Origin: Bacteroidota bacterium
GTDB taxonomy: Bacteria; Bacteroidota; Bacteroidia; Bacteroidales; NBLH01
Reading direction: 5' to 3'
Assembly (NCBI GenBank): GCA_025361565.1
Contig: JANYKN010000160.1
Coordinates: forward strand, 48,673-112,672
DNA length: 64,000 nt
The notes under the pieces: generated by a model
The model's input: only the letters and a program-made list of their open reading frames with translations
The model's database searches: none
What the model was told of the DNA's origin: nothing
Position numbers and translations under genes: made by a program
Shown: piece after piece, positions 21,309 through 29,832 of the stretch
Layout of the letters: every line of letters starts with the position of its first letter
Position numbering within the stretch: the stretch's first letter is position 1

Positions 21309-22592
21309 ATGGATATACAAGCTTTACATGCAGAATTTCTTCAATCGAACGGTATTGTAACTGATACACGAAAAGTAGAAAAAGATCAACTTTTTTTTTC
21401 ATTAAAAGGTGATAATTTTAACGGAAATGAATTTGCCGGAAAAGCAATTGAAAATGGGGCATCGTTTGCAATAATTGATGAAGCCAAATATAAAGTAAGC
21501 AATAGATATATTCTTGTGCCTGATGTATTAAGCTGTTTACAGGAATTGGCTCAATTCCACAGAACTTATCTTAAAATACCTATCATTGCAATTACAGGAA
21601 CCAATGGTAAAACTACATCAAAGGAACTGATTCGCTCTGTGTTGCAAGTCAAATATAAAGTTGGATATACGCGCGGAAATCTAAATAATCACATCGGGGT
21701 TCCGCTCACCTTGTTATCATTTAATCAAAATACTGAAATTGGTGTAGTTGAAATGGGGGCTAATCATATAAATGAAATTGCGATATTATGTAAAATTGCC
21801 AGACCTGACTATGGAATAATTACCAATATTGGAAAAGCACATCTCGAAGGTTTTGGTTCTTTCGAAGGTGTGATAAATGCTAAATGTGAATTATATAATT
21901 ATCTGAAAGATAATGAAAAAACTATTTTTATAAATGCGGATGATAATATTTTAATGGAGCGATCTAAGGGGTTAGTAAGGATAAAGTATGGAAAGGATAA
22001 AATCTATTTTTGCCATGCTGATTTTATCGAAGCATCTCCTTTTCTTATAATAAAATGGAATGGTCAATTGGTTAAATCTCAACTTGTTGGCGAATATAAT
22101 TTTAATAATGTTCTATTAGCTATTTGTATAGGAAACTACTTTAAAGTTGATGAAACTGATATTTCTAAAGCCATATCAGCTTATAAACCTGAAAATAATC
22201 GCTCACAATTGTCCAAAACTGACAAAAATACACTTATTATTGATGCTTATAATGCAAATCCAAGTAGTATGGAATTGTCAATTCTTAATTTTTCAAATAT
22301 AAAGGACGAAAATAAATTACTCATTCTAGGTGATATGTTTGAGCTGGGAAGTGCAAGTACTAATGAGCATCAAAAAATAATAGAACTAATATTGAAAAAA
22401 GGTTTTCGAAATGTATTTTTAGTTGGGAAGCACTTTTTCTCTTTGAAAAATAATTTCAACACACCATTTGAATATTTCGAAAATGCCGATATTCTTATTC
22501 AGTACCTTGTTGATAATGAAATAACCAGAAAAACGATATTGTTAAAAGCCTCACGAGGGATTCAACTCGAGAAAATTATTCCTTATTTATAG
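21309..22592 (+). CDS. murF: UDP-N-acetylmuramoyl-tripeptide--D-alanyl-D-alanine ligase
   Basis: MurF adds D-Ala-D-Ala to the peptidoglycan precursor in the cytoplasm. The 427-residue protein has the Mur ligase P-loop ITGTNGKTTSKELI (about residue 97), GVVEMGANHINEI, NIGKAHLEGFGS and the C-terminal IDAYNANPSSMELSI and LGDMFELG. All are typical. It lies immediately after the gldJ terminator with no visible promoter in the 64-base gap, so it may depend on read-through. Its last six bases overlap the end of the converging thioesterase gene. Confidence 0.96.
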   Translation: MDIQALHAEFLQSNGIVTDTRKVEKDQLFFSLKGDNFNGNEFAGKAIENGASFAIIDEAKYKVSNRYILVPDVLSCLQELAQFHRTYLKIPIIAITGTNGKTTSKELIRSVLQVKYKVGYTRGNLNNHIGVPLTLLSFNQNTEIGVVEMGANHINEIAILCKIARPDYGIITNIGKAHLEGFGSFEGVINAKCELYNYLKDNEKTIFINADDNILMERSKGLVRIKYGKDKIYFCHADFIEASPFLIIKWNGQLVKSQLVGEYNFNNVLLAICIGNYFKVDETDISKAISAYKPENNRSQLSKTDKNTLIIDAYNANPSSMELSILNFSNIKDENKLLILGDMFELGSASTNEHQKIIELILKKGFRNVFLVGKHFFSLKNNFNTPFEYFENADILIQYLVDNEITRKTILLKASRGIQLEKIIPYL

Positions 22593-23036
22593 TAAATCAT
22601 TATCCTGTTTCTCAAATTCAAGTAGTAATTGTTTTTCTTTTTCAGGTAAAGCAATTGCCTGGCCAGTTTTTGGATCTATTGCAACCAAAACCACTTTTGC
22701 CTCTGCCACTTTTGAAAGGATTTCGGATTTTTTGTCCTTCGTAATAAAGAACGACTCAAGTTCAAAACTCTTAGTCCCAATATTGAAAAGCCTAGTATAA
22801 ATATACAAGGTATCATTATAAAATAAGGGCTTCCTGTAGTTAATTTCAATTTTGGCCACTACTGCATTAAATTCGAGTTCATGTTTCCAATCGAAGAGTT
22901 GCTTATGGTAATCAATCCTGGATTCTTCTAAAAAGGACAGGTATGATTTGTTATTTACATGTCCCATCGTATCTAAATCATCATATCTAATTACGATTTT
23001 TTTAATATGCTTAAAATGAGAAAGATCTATTGACAT
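22587..23036 (-). CDS. hotdog-fold acyl-CoA thioesterase (4HBT/YbgC type)
   Basis: The 149-residue protein is a single hotdog domain with YDDLDTMGHVNNKSYLSFLEE, which contains the 4HBT-type catalytic Asp region, then EINYRKPLFYNDTL and AEAKVVLVAIDPKTGQ. It hydrolyses acyl-CoA thioesters, with unknown chain specificity. It is divergent from the MarR regulator of the fatty-acid operon, and the 225-base intergenic region contains the MarR-type sites. It may therefore belong to the same regulon (inference). It converges on murF with a 6-base overlap. Confidence 0.88.
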   Translation of the reverse strand: MSIDLSHFKHIKKIVIRYDDLDTMGHVNNKSYLSFLEESRIDYHKQLFDWKHELEFNAVVAKIEINYRKPLFYNDTLYIYTRLFNIGTKSFELESFFITKDKKSEILSKVAEAKVVLVAIDPKTGQAIALPEKEKQLLLEFEKQDNDLL

Positions 23037-23205
23037 CTTTTTTGTGTTAAGTTATTTTTTTGTTTGATTCTAAGCCCCCATAGTGAGTCGCTCGTTTAGA
23101 TATAAAATGATAAGTATTTTATTAATAGGTAATTAACAATTTTTATAGACATAAAATCAAATGAGATATTAAAAAAAATATTTTACTAAATTAATAAAAT
23201 AATTA

Positions 23206-23252
23206 CTTGCATGCATAATATATTTTTTGTAAATTTGTATGCAAGCATAATA
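23206..23252 (+). promoter_or_regulatory. promoter overlapped by two MarR-type operator-like sites
   Basis: TTG (23207-23209), a 20-base spacer and TAAATTTG (23230-23237) make a good Bacteroidota promoter. Two near-palindromes overlap it: TTGCATGCATAATA at 23207-23220 on the -33 element and TATGCAAGCATAATA at 23238-23252 just after the -7 element. The cores are about 32 bases (three turns) apart. CTTGCATGCA and TGTATGCAAG also form an inverted pair. Binding of the MarR protein here would block its own promoter and that of the fad genes. The function is inferred. Confidence 0.65.
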
Positions 23253-23261
23253 AATTATTCA

Positions 23262-23702
23262 ATGATTATAAAAGAAACTGTTGATTTCCACATTAAATCT
23301 GCCTGGCATTCGATATCCAGAATGTATAATTTCATTGCAAATAAGCATAATATGTCACAGACGATTGGTTATGTTTTAATCAATATTGAGAAAGAAGGTA
23401 CTCCGGCAACAAAAATCGCCCCTTTAATGGGTATGGAGCCTACATCTCTAAGTCGATTACTGAAAAGTATGGAAAATAATGGACTCATTTATAAAAAGAG
23501 GGAAACTGACGATAGAAGAATTGTTCGAATTTATTTAACAGAAGAGGGGGTTGCTAAGAGAAAGTTAGCAAAACAGACCATTATAAATTTCAACGAAAAA
23601 TTATTGCAACGACTAAAATCTTCAGATATTCAGCATTTTATAAATATTATGAATGTTATTAAGGAATGTAGTCAGAATGAAATAGATGAAAATCAAAATT
23701 GA
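23262..23702 (+). CDS. MarR-family transcriptional regulator
   Basis: The 146-residue protein has a winged helix-turn-helix: GYVLINIEKEGTPATKIAPLMG (recognition region), then MEPTSLSRLLKSMENNGLIYK and the wing RETDDRRIVRIYLTEEG. I chose the ATG at 23262 because an upstream in-frame start at 23211 would lie inside the promoter and operator. It is 30 bases upstream of the FadN-type gene and cotranscribed with it. It is probably an acyl-CoA- or fatty-acid-responsive repressor of beta-oxidation that also regulates itself. The ligand cannot be deduced. Confidence 0.9.
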   Translation: MIIKETVDFHIKSAWHSISRMYNFIANKHNMSQTIGYVLINIEKEGTPATKIAPLMGMEPTSLSRLLKSMENNGLIYKKRETDDRRIVRIYLTEEGVAKRKLAKQTIINFNEKLLQRLKSSDIQHFINIMNVIKECSQNEIDENQN

Positions 23703-23732
23703 AAAACAGTAACAATAAATAATAAAAACAGT

Positions 23733-26135
23733 ATGACTCGCAGAATTAAAAAAGTAGCTGTTCTTGGTTCCGGGGTAATGGGTTCTGGCATAGCCTGTCA
23801 TCTAGCCAATGTTGGACTTGAAGTATTACTCATGGATATTTCACCATCAGAATTAAATCAGCAGGAAAGTGCCAAAGGTTTATCACTGAAAGATAAGGCA
23901 GTAAGAAATCGAGTTGTAAATACTTTTTTGCAGGCGGCTTTAAAATCAAAACCGTCGCCTATCTATAGGCAATCTTTTGCAAAAAGGATTTCAACTGGAA
24001 ATTTTGATGACGATATGCCAACTATCAGCGATTGTGATTGGATTATCGAAGTAGTGGTAGAGCGTATTGATATCAAAAAACAAGTTTTTGAAAAAGTTGA
24101 AAAATACAGAAAACCAGGCACTTTAATTACAAGTAATACTTCTGGTATTTCTATAGAAGCAATGTTAGAAGGCCGTTCAGACGATTTTCAAAAACACTTT
24201 TGTGGAACCCATTTTTTTAATCCACCGAGGTATCTCCAACTATTCGAAATTATTCCTTCAACTAAAACTAGTTCTGAAGTTGTTTCCTTTTTCGAAAATT
24301 TTGCAAGTAAATATTTGGGAAAAACACCAGTATCTGCTAAAGATACTCCTGCTTTTATTGCAAATAGGGTAGGTACTTTTGCAATCATGGAGTTATTTAA
24401 CAATGTAAAGAAGCTTGGATTGAATATTCCTGAAATTGACAAATTAACTGGTTCAATTATCGGGCGGGCAAAATCGGCTACTTTCAGAACGGCTGATATA
24501 GTTGGGTTGGATACTCTGGTGCATGTTGCCAATAATATCAGGGAAACTACCAACGATGAGTCGCACGCTGTTTTTGAAATTCCTGATTATTTGCAAAAAA
24601 TGTTGGAAAACAAATGGTTGGGTTCAAAAACAAATCAGGGCTTTTTTAAGAAAGTGGATGAAAATGGAATTAAGAAGTTTCTATCTCTTGATTTCGAAAC
24701 ACTCGAATATGTTGAAACCCCAAAACCAGTATTTTCTGTTTTTGAAAAAACAAAAGGAGTTGATGACTTGCGAAAGAGGACTAAAATTCTTTGTGAAGAC
24801 AAAGGAAAAGCAGGTGATTTTTACAGGAGTATGTTTTATAGCCTGTTCCAGTTTGTTTCAAACCGAATTCCTGAAATTTCTGATGAAATATATAAGGTGG
24901 ATGATGCTTTAAATGCCGGTTTTGGCTGGAAATTAGGTCCTTTTCAAACTTGGGATGCTCTTGGTTTAACTGAAACTATAACTGCAATGGAAGCAGTTGG
25001 TAAAAAGCCAGCCAAATGGATTTATGATATGATCGAAAGTGGAGCTAAAACCTTCTATAAAATAGAAAAAGGCAGAAATGCTTATTATCATATTCCATCA
25101 AAGAGCTATTTACCAATTCCGGGGCAAGAAGAAAAACTTTCATTGGCAGTATTGAGAGAAACTAACATCATATGGGAAAATACCGATGCCACCATTTTTA
25201 ATTTGGGAGATGGAGTATTAAATATAGAGTTCCATTCTAAAATGAATACAATTGGTCAGGGCACGCTTCAGTCCCTGAACAAGGCAATTGATATTGCTGA
25301 AGCAGAATATGATGCATTGATTATTTCAAACGAAGGTGAGCATTTTTCAGCCGGTGCTAATGTAGGTATGATTTTTATGCTTGCAGTGGAGCAGGAGTGG
25401 GATGAATTGAATTTTGCCGTAAACTGGTTTCAGAAAACTACTATGCGGATGAGATATTCTTCAATACCGGTAATTGCTGCCCCTCATGGAATGACCTTGG
25501 GCGGTGGTTGCGAATTGTGCATGCATGCCGATAAAGTGATTGCCCATGCCGAAACTTATATGGGATTGGTAGAATTTGGAGTAGGACTTATTCCCGGAGG
25601 CGGAGGTACTAAAGAATTTGCTGTGCGGCTTTCTGACGAATTAAAAGAAGGTGATATCCGTACAAATGCATTTGTTAACAGATTTTTAACCATTGGGCAG
25701 GCAAAAGTTTCAACATCAGCCCATGAAGCATTCGATCTTGGTTATCTTAGAAATGGAATTGACGAAGTTATTGTAAGTCGTGCTCATCAACTGGCATTTG
25801 CAAAAAAGGCAGCACTATTGATGGTAGAAAAAGGATATACTAAACCAGTGCAACGTACTGACATCAAGGTTCTTGGTAAAGAAGCCCTTGGATTGGTTTA
25901 TGTCGGCTCGGATTCTATGGTAATGGGTAATTATATGTCGGAACATGATAAACTTATTGCCGAGAAACTTGGATTCGTAATAGCCGGAGGAAATATTTCA
26001 AGTCCTTTAACGGAAGTTTCGGAACAATTTCTTTTGGATTTGGAACGCAAAGCCTTCTTGGAACTTTGTATGCAGAAGAAAACACTTGAACGAATGCAGA
26101 GTTTGATAACCTCAGGTAAAATTTTAAGAAACTAA
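23733..26135 (+). CDS. fadN: 3-hydroxyacyl-CoA dehydrogenase / enoyl-CoA hydratase (FadN type)
   Basis: This 800-residue bifunctional beta-oxidation enzyme has the dehydrogenase first: NAD-binding VLGSGVMGSGIACHLANVG near the N-terminus, catalytic His in GTHFFNPPRY, and C-terminal dehydrogenase domains to about residue 430. The crotonase domain comes last (about 490-700), with GEHFSAGANVGMIF and GMTLGGGCELCMHAD for the oxyanion hole and EFGVGLIPGGGGTKE. This order is the reverse of E. coli FadB and matches Bacillus FadN. It converts 2-enoyl-CoA to 3-ketoacyl-CoA. It is followed by a thiolase and an acyl-CoA dehydrogenase, the same order as Bacillus fadN-fadA-fadE. Confidence 0.93.
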   Translation: MTRRIKKVAVLGSGVMGSGIACHLANVGLEVLLMDISPSELNQQESAKGLSLKDKAVRNRVVNTFLQAALKSKPSPIYRQSFAKRISTGNFDDDMPTISDCDWIIEVVVERIDIKKQVFEKVEKYRKPGTLITSNTSGISIEAMLEGRSDDFQKHFCGTHFFNPPRYLQLFEIIPSTKTSSEVVSFFENFASKYLGKTPVSAKDTPAFIANRVGTFAIMELFNNVKKLGLNIPEIDKLTGSIIGRAKSATFRTADIVGLDTLVHVANNIRETTNDESHAVFEIPDYLQKMLENKWLGSKTNQGFFKKVDENGIKKFLSLDFETLEYVETPKPVFSVFEKTKGVDDLRKRTKILCEDKGKAGDFYRSMFYSLFQFVSNRIPEISDEIYKVDDALNAGFGWKLGPFQTWDALGLTETITAMEAVGKKPAKWIYDMIESGAKTFYKIEKGRNAYYHIPSKSYLPIPGQEEKLSLAVLRETNIIWENTDATIFNLGDGVLNIEFHSKMNTIGQGTLQSLNKAIDIAEAEYDALIISNEGEHFSAGANVGMIFMLAVEQEWDELNFAVNWFQKTTMRMRYSSIPVIAAPHGMTLGGGCELCMHADKVIAHAETYMGLVEFGVGLIPGGGGTKEFAVRLSDELKEGDIRTNAFVNRFLTIGQAKVSTSAHEAFDLGYLRNGIDEVIVSRAHQLAFAKKAALLMVEKGYTKPVQRTDIKVLGKEALGLVYVGSDSMVMGNYMSEHDKLIAEKLGFVIAGGNISSPLTEVSEQFLLDLERKAFLELCMQKKTLERMQSLITSGKILRN

Positions 26136-26221
26136 AATTTGGGAACGATCCATTTTTTAGGAGATATTAAAATTTTGAATTATTCTTTTTAATAAAATTT
26201 CAATTATTAATTTCGAAAATT

Positions 26222-27394
26222 ATGAACGCATATATTGTAGCAGGATATCGCTCAGCTATTGGAAAAGCACCTAAAGGAAGTTTTCGCTTTACACGACCCG
26301 ATGATATTGCCTCAGTAGTAATCAGGCATTTATTAAGTGGTTTCCCTCAGATTGAGAAATCAAGGATTGATGATGTCGTAGTTGGAAATGCCTTTCCCGA
26401 AGCTGAAACCGGTTTTAACATGGGGCGCTTAATATCTTTAATGTCAATGGACACTATCGAAGTACCAGGTTCAACTATAAACAGATATTGTGCATCCGGA
26501 CTTGAATCCATTGCAATCGCTTCAGCAAAAATTACTGCAGGAATAGCTGATATTATCGTGGCAGGGGGAGCAGAATCCATGTCGATGATTTCAATGGGTG
26601 GATGGCGACAAGTTCCTCATCCTGATGTTGCGCTTAAATATCCCAAATGGTATTTAAATATGGGACTAACTTCTGAAATGGTTACCAATGAATATAGCCT
26701 TTCACGAGAAAACCAAGACATTTTTGCTTTAAATTCTTTCCAAAAGGCGGTTGCAGCAATTGATGCAGGTAAATTTAAATCTGAAATAGTTCCAATTACA
26801 GTGCATGAAAATTATTATGAAGACGGAAAAACAAAAATCCGTGATTATATTGTAGATACCGATGAAGGACCAAGAAGGGATACTACGCTTGAAGGTCTTT
26901 CAAAGCTAAAACCAGCTTTTGCATCCACTGGAAAATCAACGGCAGGTAATTCATCGCAAATGTCTGATGGTGCTGCATTTGTATTGGTTGTATCAGAAAA
27001 AATATTGAAAGAATATAATCTACAGCCTATTGCACGTTTGGTCGACTATCAGGTGGCCGGCGTGGAACCTTATAAAATGGGAATAGGCCCGGTAAAAGCT
27101 ATTCCAAAAGTATTAAAGCATGCTGGATTAAATCTTTCACAGATTGATCTAATCGAATTGAACGAAGCTTTTGCCTCTCAATCAATTGCAGTAATTAATG
27201 AGCTTGGACTTGATGTAAACAAGGTAAATGTTAATGGTGGGGCTATTGCTTTGGGGCATCCCTTGGGCGCAACTGGAGCAAAGTTAACTGTGCAAATTAT
27301 GAATGAGTTGAAAAGGCGCAATGGAAAATATGGAATTGTTAGTATGTGCATTGGCACAGGTCAGGGTGCTGCTGGTATATTTGAAATGTTATAA
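26222..27394 (+). CDS. fadA: acetyl-CoA C-acyltransferase (3-ketoacyl-CoA thiolase)
   Basis: The 390-residue thiolase has nucleophile Cys90 in [12 protein letters not shown], the His loop [15 protein letters not shown] and the second Cys in [21 protein letters not shown] is also intact. It cleaves 3-ketoacyl-CoA to acetyl-CoA and a shortened acyl-CoA. It lies 86 bases after fadN and 21 bases before the acyl-CoA dehydrogenase, in one operon. The length and all catalytic residues are normal. Confidence 0.95.
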   Translation: MNAYIVAGYRSAIGKAPKGSFRFTRPDDIASVVIRHLLSGFPQIEKSRIDDVVVGNAFPEAETGFNMGRLISLMSMDTIEVPGSTINRYCASGLESIAIASAKITAGIADIIVAGGAESMSMISMGGWRQVPHPDVALKYPKWYLNMGLTSEMVTNEYSLSRENQDIFALNSFQKAVAAIDAGKFKSEIVPITVHENYYEDGKTKIRDYIVDTDEGPRRDTTLEGLSKLKPAFASTGKSTAGNSSQMSDGAAFVLVVSEKILKEYNLQPIARLVDYQVAGVEPYKMGIGPVKAIPKVLKHAGLNLSQIDLIELNEAFASQSIAVINELGLDVNKVNVNGGAIALGHPLGATGAKLTVQIMNELKRRNGKYGIVSMCIGTGQGAAGIFEML

Positions 27395-27415
27395 TATAAA
27401 AAAAGATAAATAAAT

Positions 27416-29200
27416 ATGGCAACTACAAAAACAATAAAAGGCGGTGAATTTCTAATTCGCGAAACTAGAGCTGAAGATATTTTTATTCCTGAAGAATACA
27501 ATGAAGAGCAGAAAATGATGGCCCAAACCTGTCGGGATTTTGTCGAAAAGGAGGTTCATCCAGTAGTAAATCAGTTAGATTTGCACGACAGAATTTTATT
27601 GAAAAAATTGATGAAAGGCGCAGGAGAACTTGGTTTAATGGGAGTTTCAGTTCCTGAAGAATTCGAAGGATTTGGATTGAATTTTATTTCATCAATGCTT
27701 GCTGCAGAAGAAATGGGCCGGAGTTTTAGTTTTGCTGTTGCCTTTTCTGCACATACAGGAATTGGGACATTACCAATTTTGTACTATGGAACCGATGAAC
27801 AAAAGAAAAAATATGTTCCAAAACTGGCAAAAGGAGAGTTTATTGGGGCATATTGTTTAACGGAGCCTGAAGCAGGATCTGACGCAAATTCAGGAAAATC
27901 CAGAGCAAAATTAAGTGAAGATGGCAAGCACTATATCCTAAACGGAGTTAAAATGTGGATTACAAATGGCGGTGTTGCTGATGTATTGATTGTATTTGCT
28001 AAAATTGATCCAGGCAAAAACCTAAGTGCATTTATTGTTGATTCTAAAACTACAGGGATAGAAATTGGGCCTGATGAAGAAAAGATGGGAATAAAAGGAT
28101 CGTCAACAACTCAAATATATTTTAATGATGTTAAAGTTCCTGTTGAGAACCTTTTGGGTGAAAGGGACGGAGGATTTAAAATTGCATTGAATATCTTGAA
28201 TTTGGGACGAATTAAATTAGGGGCAGCTACTATTGGTGCATCTAAAGGAGTTGCCGAATATGCTATAAAGTACGCAAATGAACGAAAACAATTTGGTAAG
28301 CTTATTTCCGGTTTTACAGCAATCCAATACAAAATTGCAGAAATGGGAATGAAAATATTTGCAGCCGAATCATTAAGCTATAGAGCATCTCATAATATTG
28401 ACGAAACAATTCAAAATTGCATTGCTGAAGGAATGGATAAAGGGAAAGCATCGGTTGAAGGTATGAGACAGTTTTCAATTGAATGTTCTATTTCAAAAGT
28501 AGTTTGTTCTGAAGTATTGGATTATGTTGCTGATGAAGCAGTTCAAATTTATGGGGGTATGGGTTATTCTGCTGAAACACATGTTGAACGTGCTTACCGT
28601 GATGCAAGAATAAACCGTATTTTTGAAGGAACCAATGAAATTAACCGGATGGTAATTGTTGGCGAAATATTGAAACGCGCCTTTAAGGGTGAATTGGACT
28701 TAATGAAACCTGCAATGGAAGTGGCTAAAGAATTAACCGGCATTCCTGATTTTTCGCCTCCCGGAAACGATTATTTTGAAGAAAAAAGAAAAGCAATTGT
28801 CAATTTTAAAAAAGCAATTTTAATGGTATCAGGCGCAGCAATTCAGAAATTTATGCAGAGCCTTAACGACGAACAGGAATTGCTATTTAATGCCGCCAAT
28901 ATGATAATGGATACTTATGCTGTAGAATCAGTGCTGCTTAGGGTTGAAAAATTGGTAAAAATGAAGGGCGAAGAAAAGGTTTCAGTATATAAAGATATGC
29001 TTGATGTATATTTGTATGATGCAGCATCAAGGATTAATAAAGAAGGTGTTGATGCAATAAATTCATTTGCACAGGGTGATGAACAAATGGCTCTGTTGAT
29101 GGGAATGAAACGTTATACAAAAGTTCAGCCTGTGAATGTTCGTTTGGCACGTCGTAGAATTGCTGAGGTTTTGATTGCTGAAAATAAATACTGTTTTTAA
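27416..29200 (+). CDS. fadE: acyl-CoA dehydrogenase (FadE type, long form)
   Basis: The 594-residue flavoprotein catalyses the first oxidation of beta-oxidation. The N-terminal and middle domains include YCLTEPEAGSDANSGKS and MWITNGGVADV. The C-terminal helical domain has the ACAD signature GGMGYSAETHVERAYRDARI and the catalytic-Glu region FEGTNEINRMVI. About 160 further residues follow the core, as in Bacillus FadE and similar long ACADs. It completes the fadN-fadA-fadE set. The electron-transfer flavoprotein partner is not in the window. Confidence 0.94.
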   Translation: MATTKTIKGGEFLIRETRAEDIFIPEEYNEEQKMMAQTCRDFVEKEVHPVVNQLDLHDRILLKKLMKGAGELGLMGVSVPEEFEGFGLNFISSMLAAEEMGRSFSFAVAFSAHTGIGTLPILYYGTDEQKKKYVPKLAKGEFIGAYCLTEPEAGSDANSGKSRAKLSEDGKHYILNGVKMWITNGGVADVLIVFAKIDPGKNLSAFIVDSKTTGIEIGPDEEKMGIKGSSTTQIYFNDVKVPVENLLGERDGGFKIALNILNLGRIKLGAATIGASKGVAEYAIKYANERKQFGKLISGFTAIQYKIAEMGMKIFAAESLSYRASHNIDETIQNCIAEGMDKGKASVEGMRQFSIECSISKVVCSEVLDYVADEAVQIYGGMGYSAETHVERAYRDARINRIFEGTNEINRMVIVGEILKRAFKGELDLMKPAMEVAKELTGIPDFSPPGNDYFEEKRKAIVNFKKAILMVSGAAIQKFMQSLNDEQELLFNAANMIMDTYAVESVLLRVEKLVKMKGEEKVSVYKDMLDVYLYDAASRINKEGVDAINSFAQGDEQMALLMGMKRYTKVQPVNVRLARRRIAEVLIAENKYCF

Positions 29201-29273
29201 CAATTAATTAGAAAGTTTGTTTCAGTACAATCGAATTGTTAAATATGTAATTAAGTAAAAAGTAATTAGTTTA

Positions 29274-29310
29274 TTAGTCATTAGAAAATAAGTTCTAATG
29301 ACTAATTTTT
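29274..29310 (+). terminator. hairpin terminator after fadE
   Basis: A perfect 13-bp stem (29274-29286 with 29293-29305, loop AATAAG) is followed by TTTTT. The stem is A/T-rich, so its strength is moderate. The following thioesterase-like gene starts 20 bases later and may be reached by read-through. Confidence 0.65.
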
Positions 29311-29330
29311 AATTAGCTAATAAGCAATAA

Positions 29331-29819
29331 ATGAGTGAAAAAAACAAAATTATCGTACTTGGCAAGAACAATTTCAAGATGAGGCTTTTTATGCTCATGA
29401 AACTTCCATTGGCATTTTTTGCAGGTCTAAAAGTTTCAGAAATTGACAATACTAAGGCATCTATATCAATTCCATTTAAATTTTTAAACAAAAATCCATT
29501 TCAATCTATCTATTTTGCTGCTTTGAGTATGGCCGCTGAATTGTCTACAGGAATACTGGCAATGGCAGCTATTTCGGAAGTAAGTAAACCAGTTTCGATG
29601 TTGGTATTGGAAATGAATGGAAAATTTATTAAAAAAGCAAAGACAAAGATTGTTTTTACTTGCATGCAGGGTGCAGAAATTATGGAAACAGTAAAAAAAT
29701 GTATAGAAACTACAGAAGGTCAAACCATTCAAGCACGTTCCAAAGGTTTTGATATGGATGGCAATCAAGTAGCGGAGTTCTATTTTACATGGACTTTTAA
29801 GGTAAAATCCAGCCAATGA
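29331..29819 (+). CDS. DUF4442-type hotdog protein, possible thioesterase
   Basis: The 162-residue protein looks like a single hotdog domain of the DUF4442/PaaI-like group. It has a hydrophobic helix near the N-terminus (RLFMLMKLPLAFFAGLKVSEI), then SISIPFKFLNKNPFQSIYFAALSMAAELSTG, whose Asn and Ala-rich helix sit where PaaI-like enzymes have the active site. It ends in strands KSKGFDMDGNQVAEFYFTW-like. Its position after the fad genes suggests an acyl-CoA thioesterase, but activity is unproven for this group. It converges on the lipase gene with a 13-base gap and no visible terminator. Confidence 0.75.
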   Translation: MSEKNKIIVLGKNNFKMRLFMLMKLPLAFFAGLKVSEIDNTKASISIPFKFLNKNPFQSIYFAALSMAAELSTGILAMAAISEVSKPVSMLVLEMNGKFIKKAKTKIVFTCMQGAEIMETVKKCIETTEGQTIQARSKGFDMDGNQVAEFYFTWTFKVKSSQ

Positions 29820-29832
29820 ATAATTCCTAATT

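Noticed and set aside
29484..29816. 110-codon minus-strand frame rich in Cys, Phe and His
   Set aside because: It is antisense to the DUF4442-type gene. The odd composition is what reverse-complement frames of AT-rich genes give.
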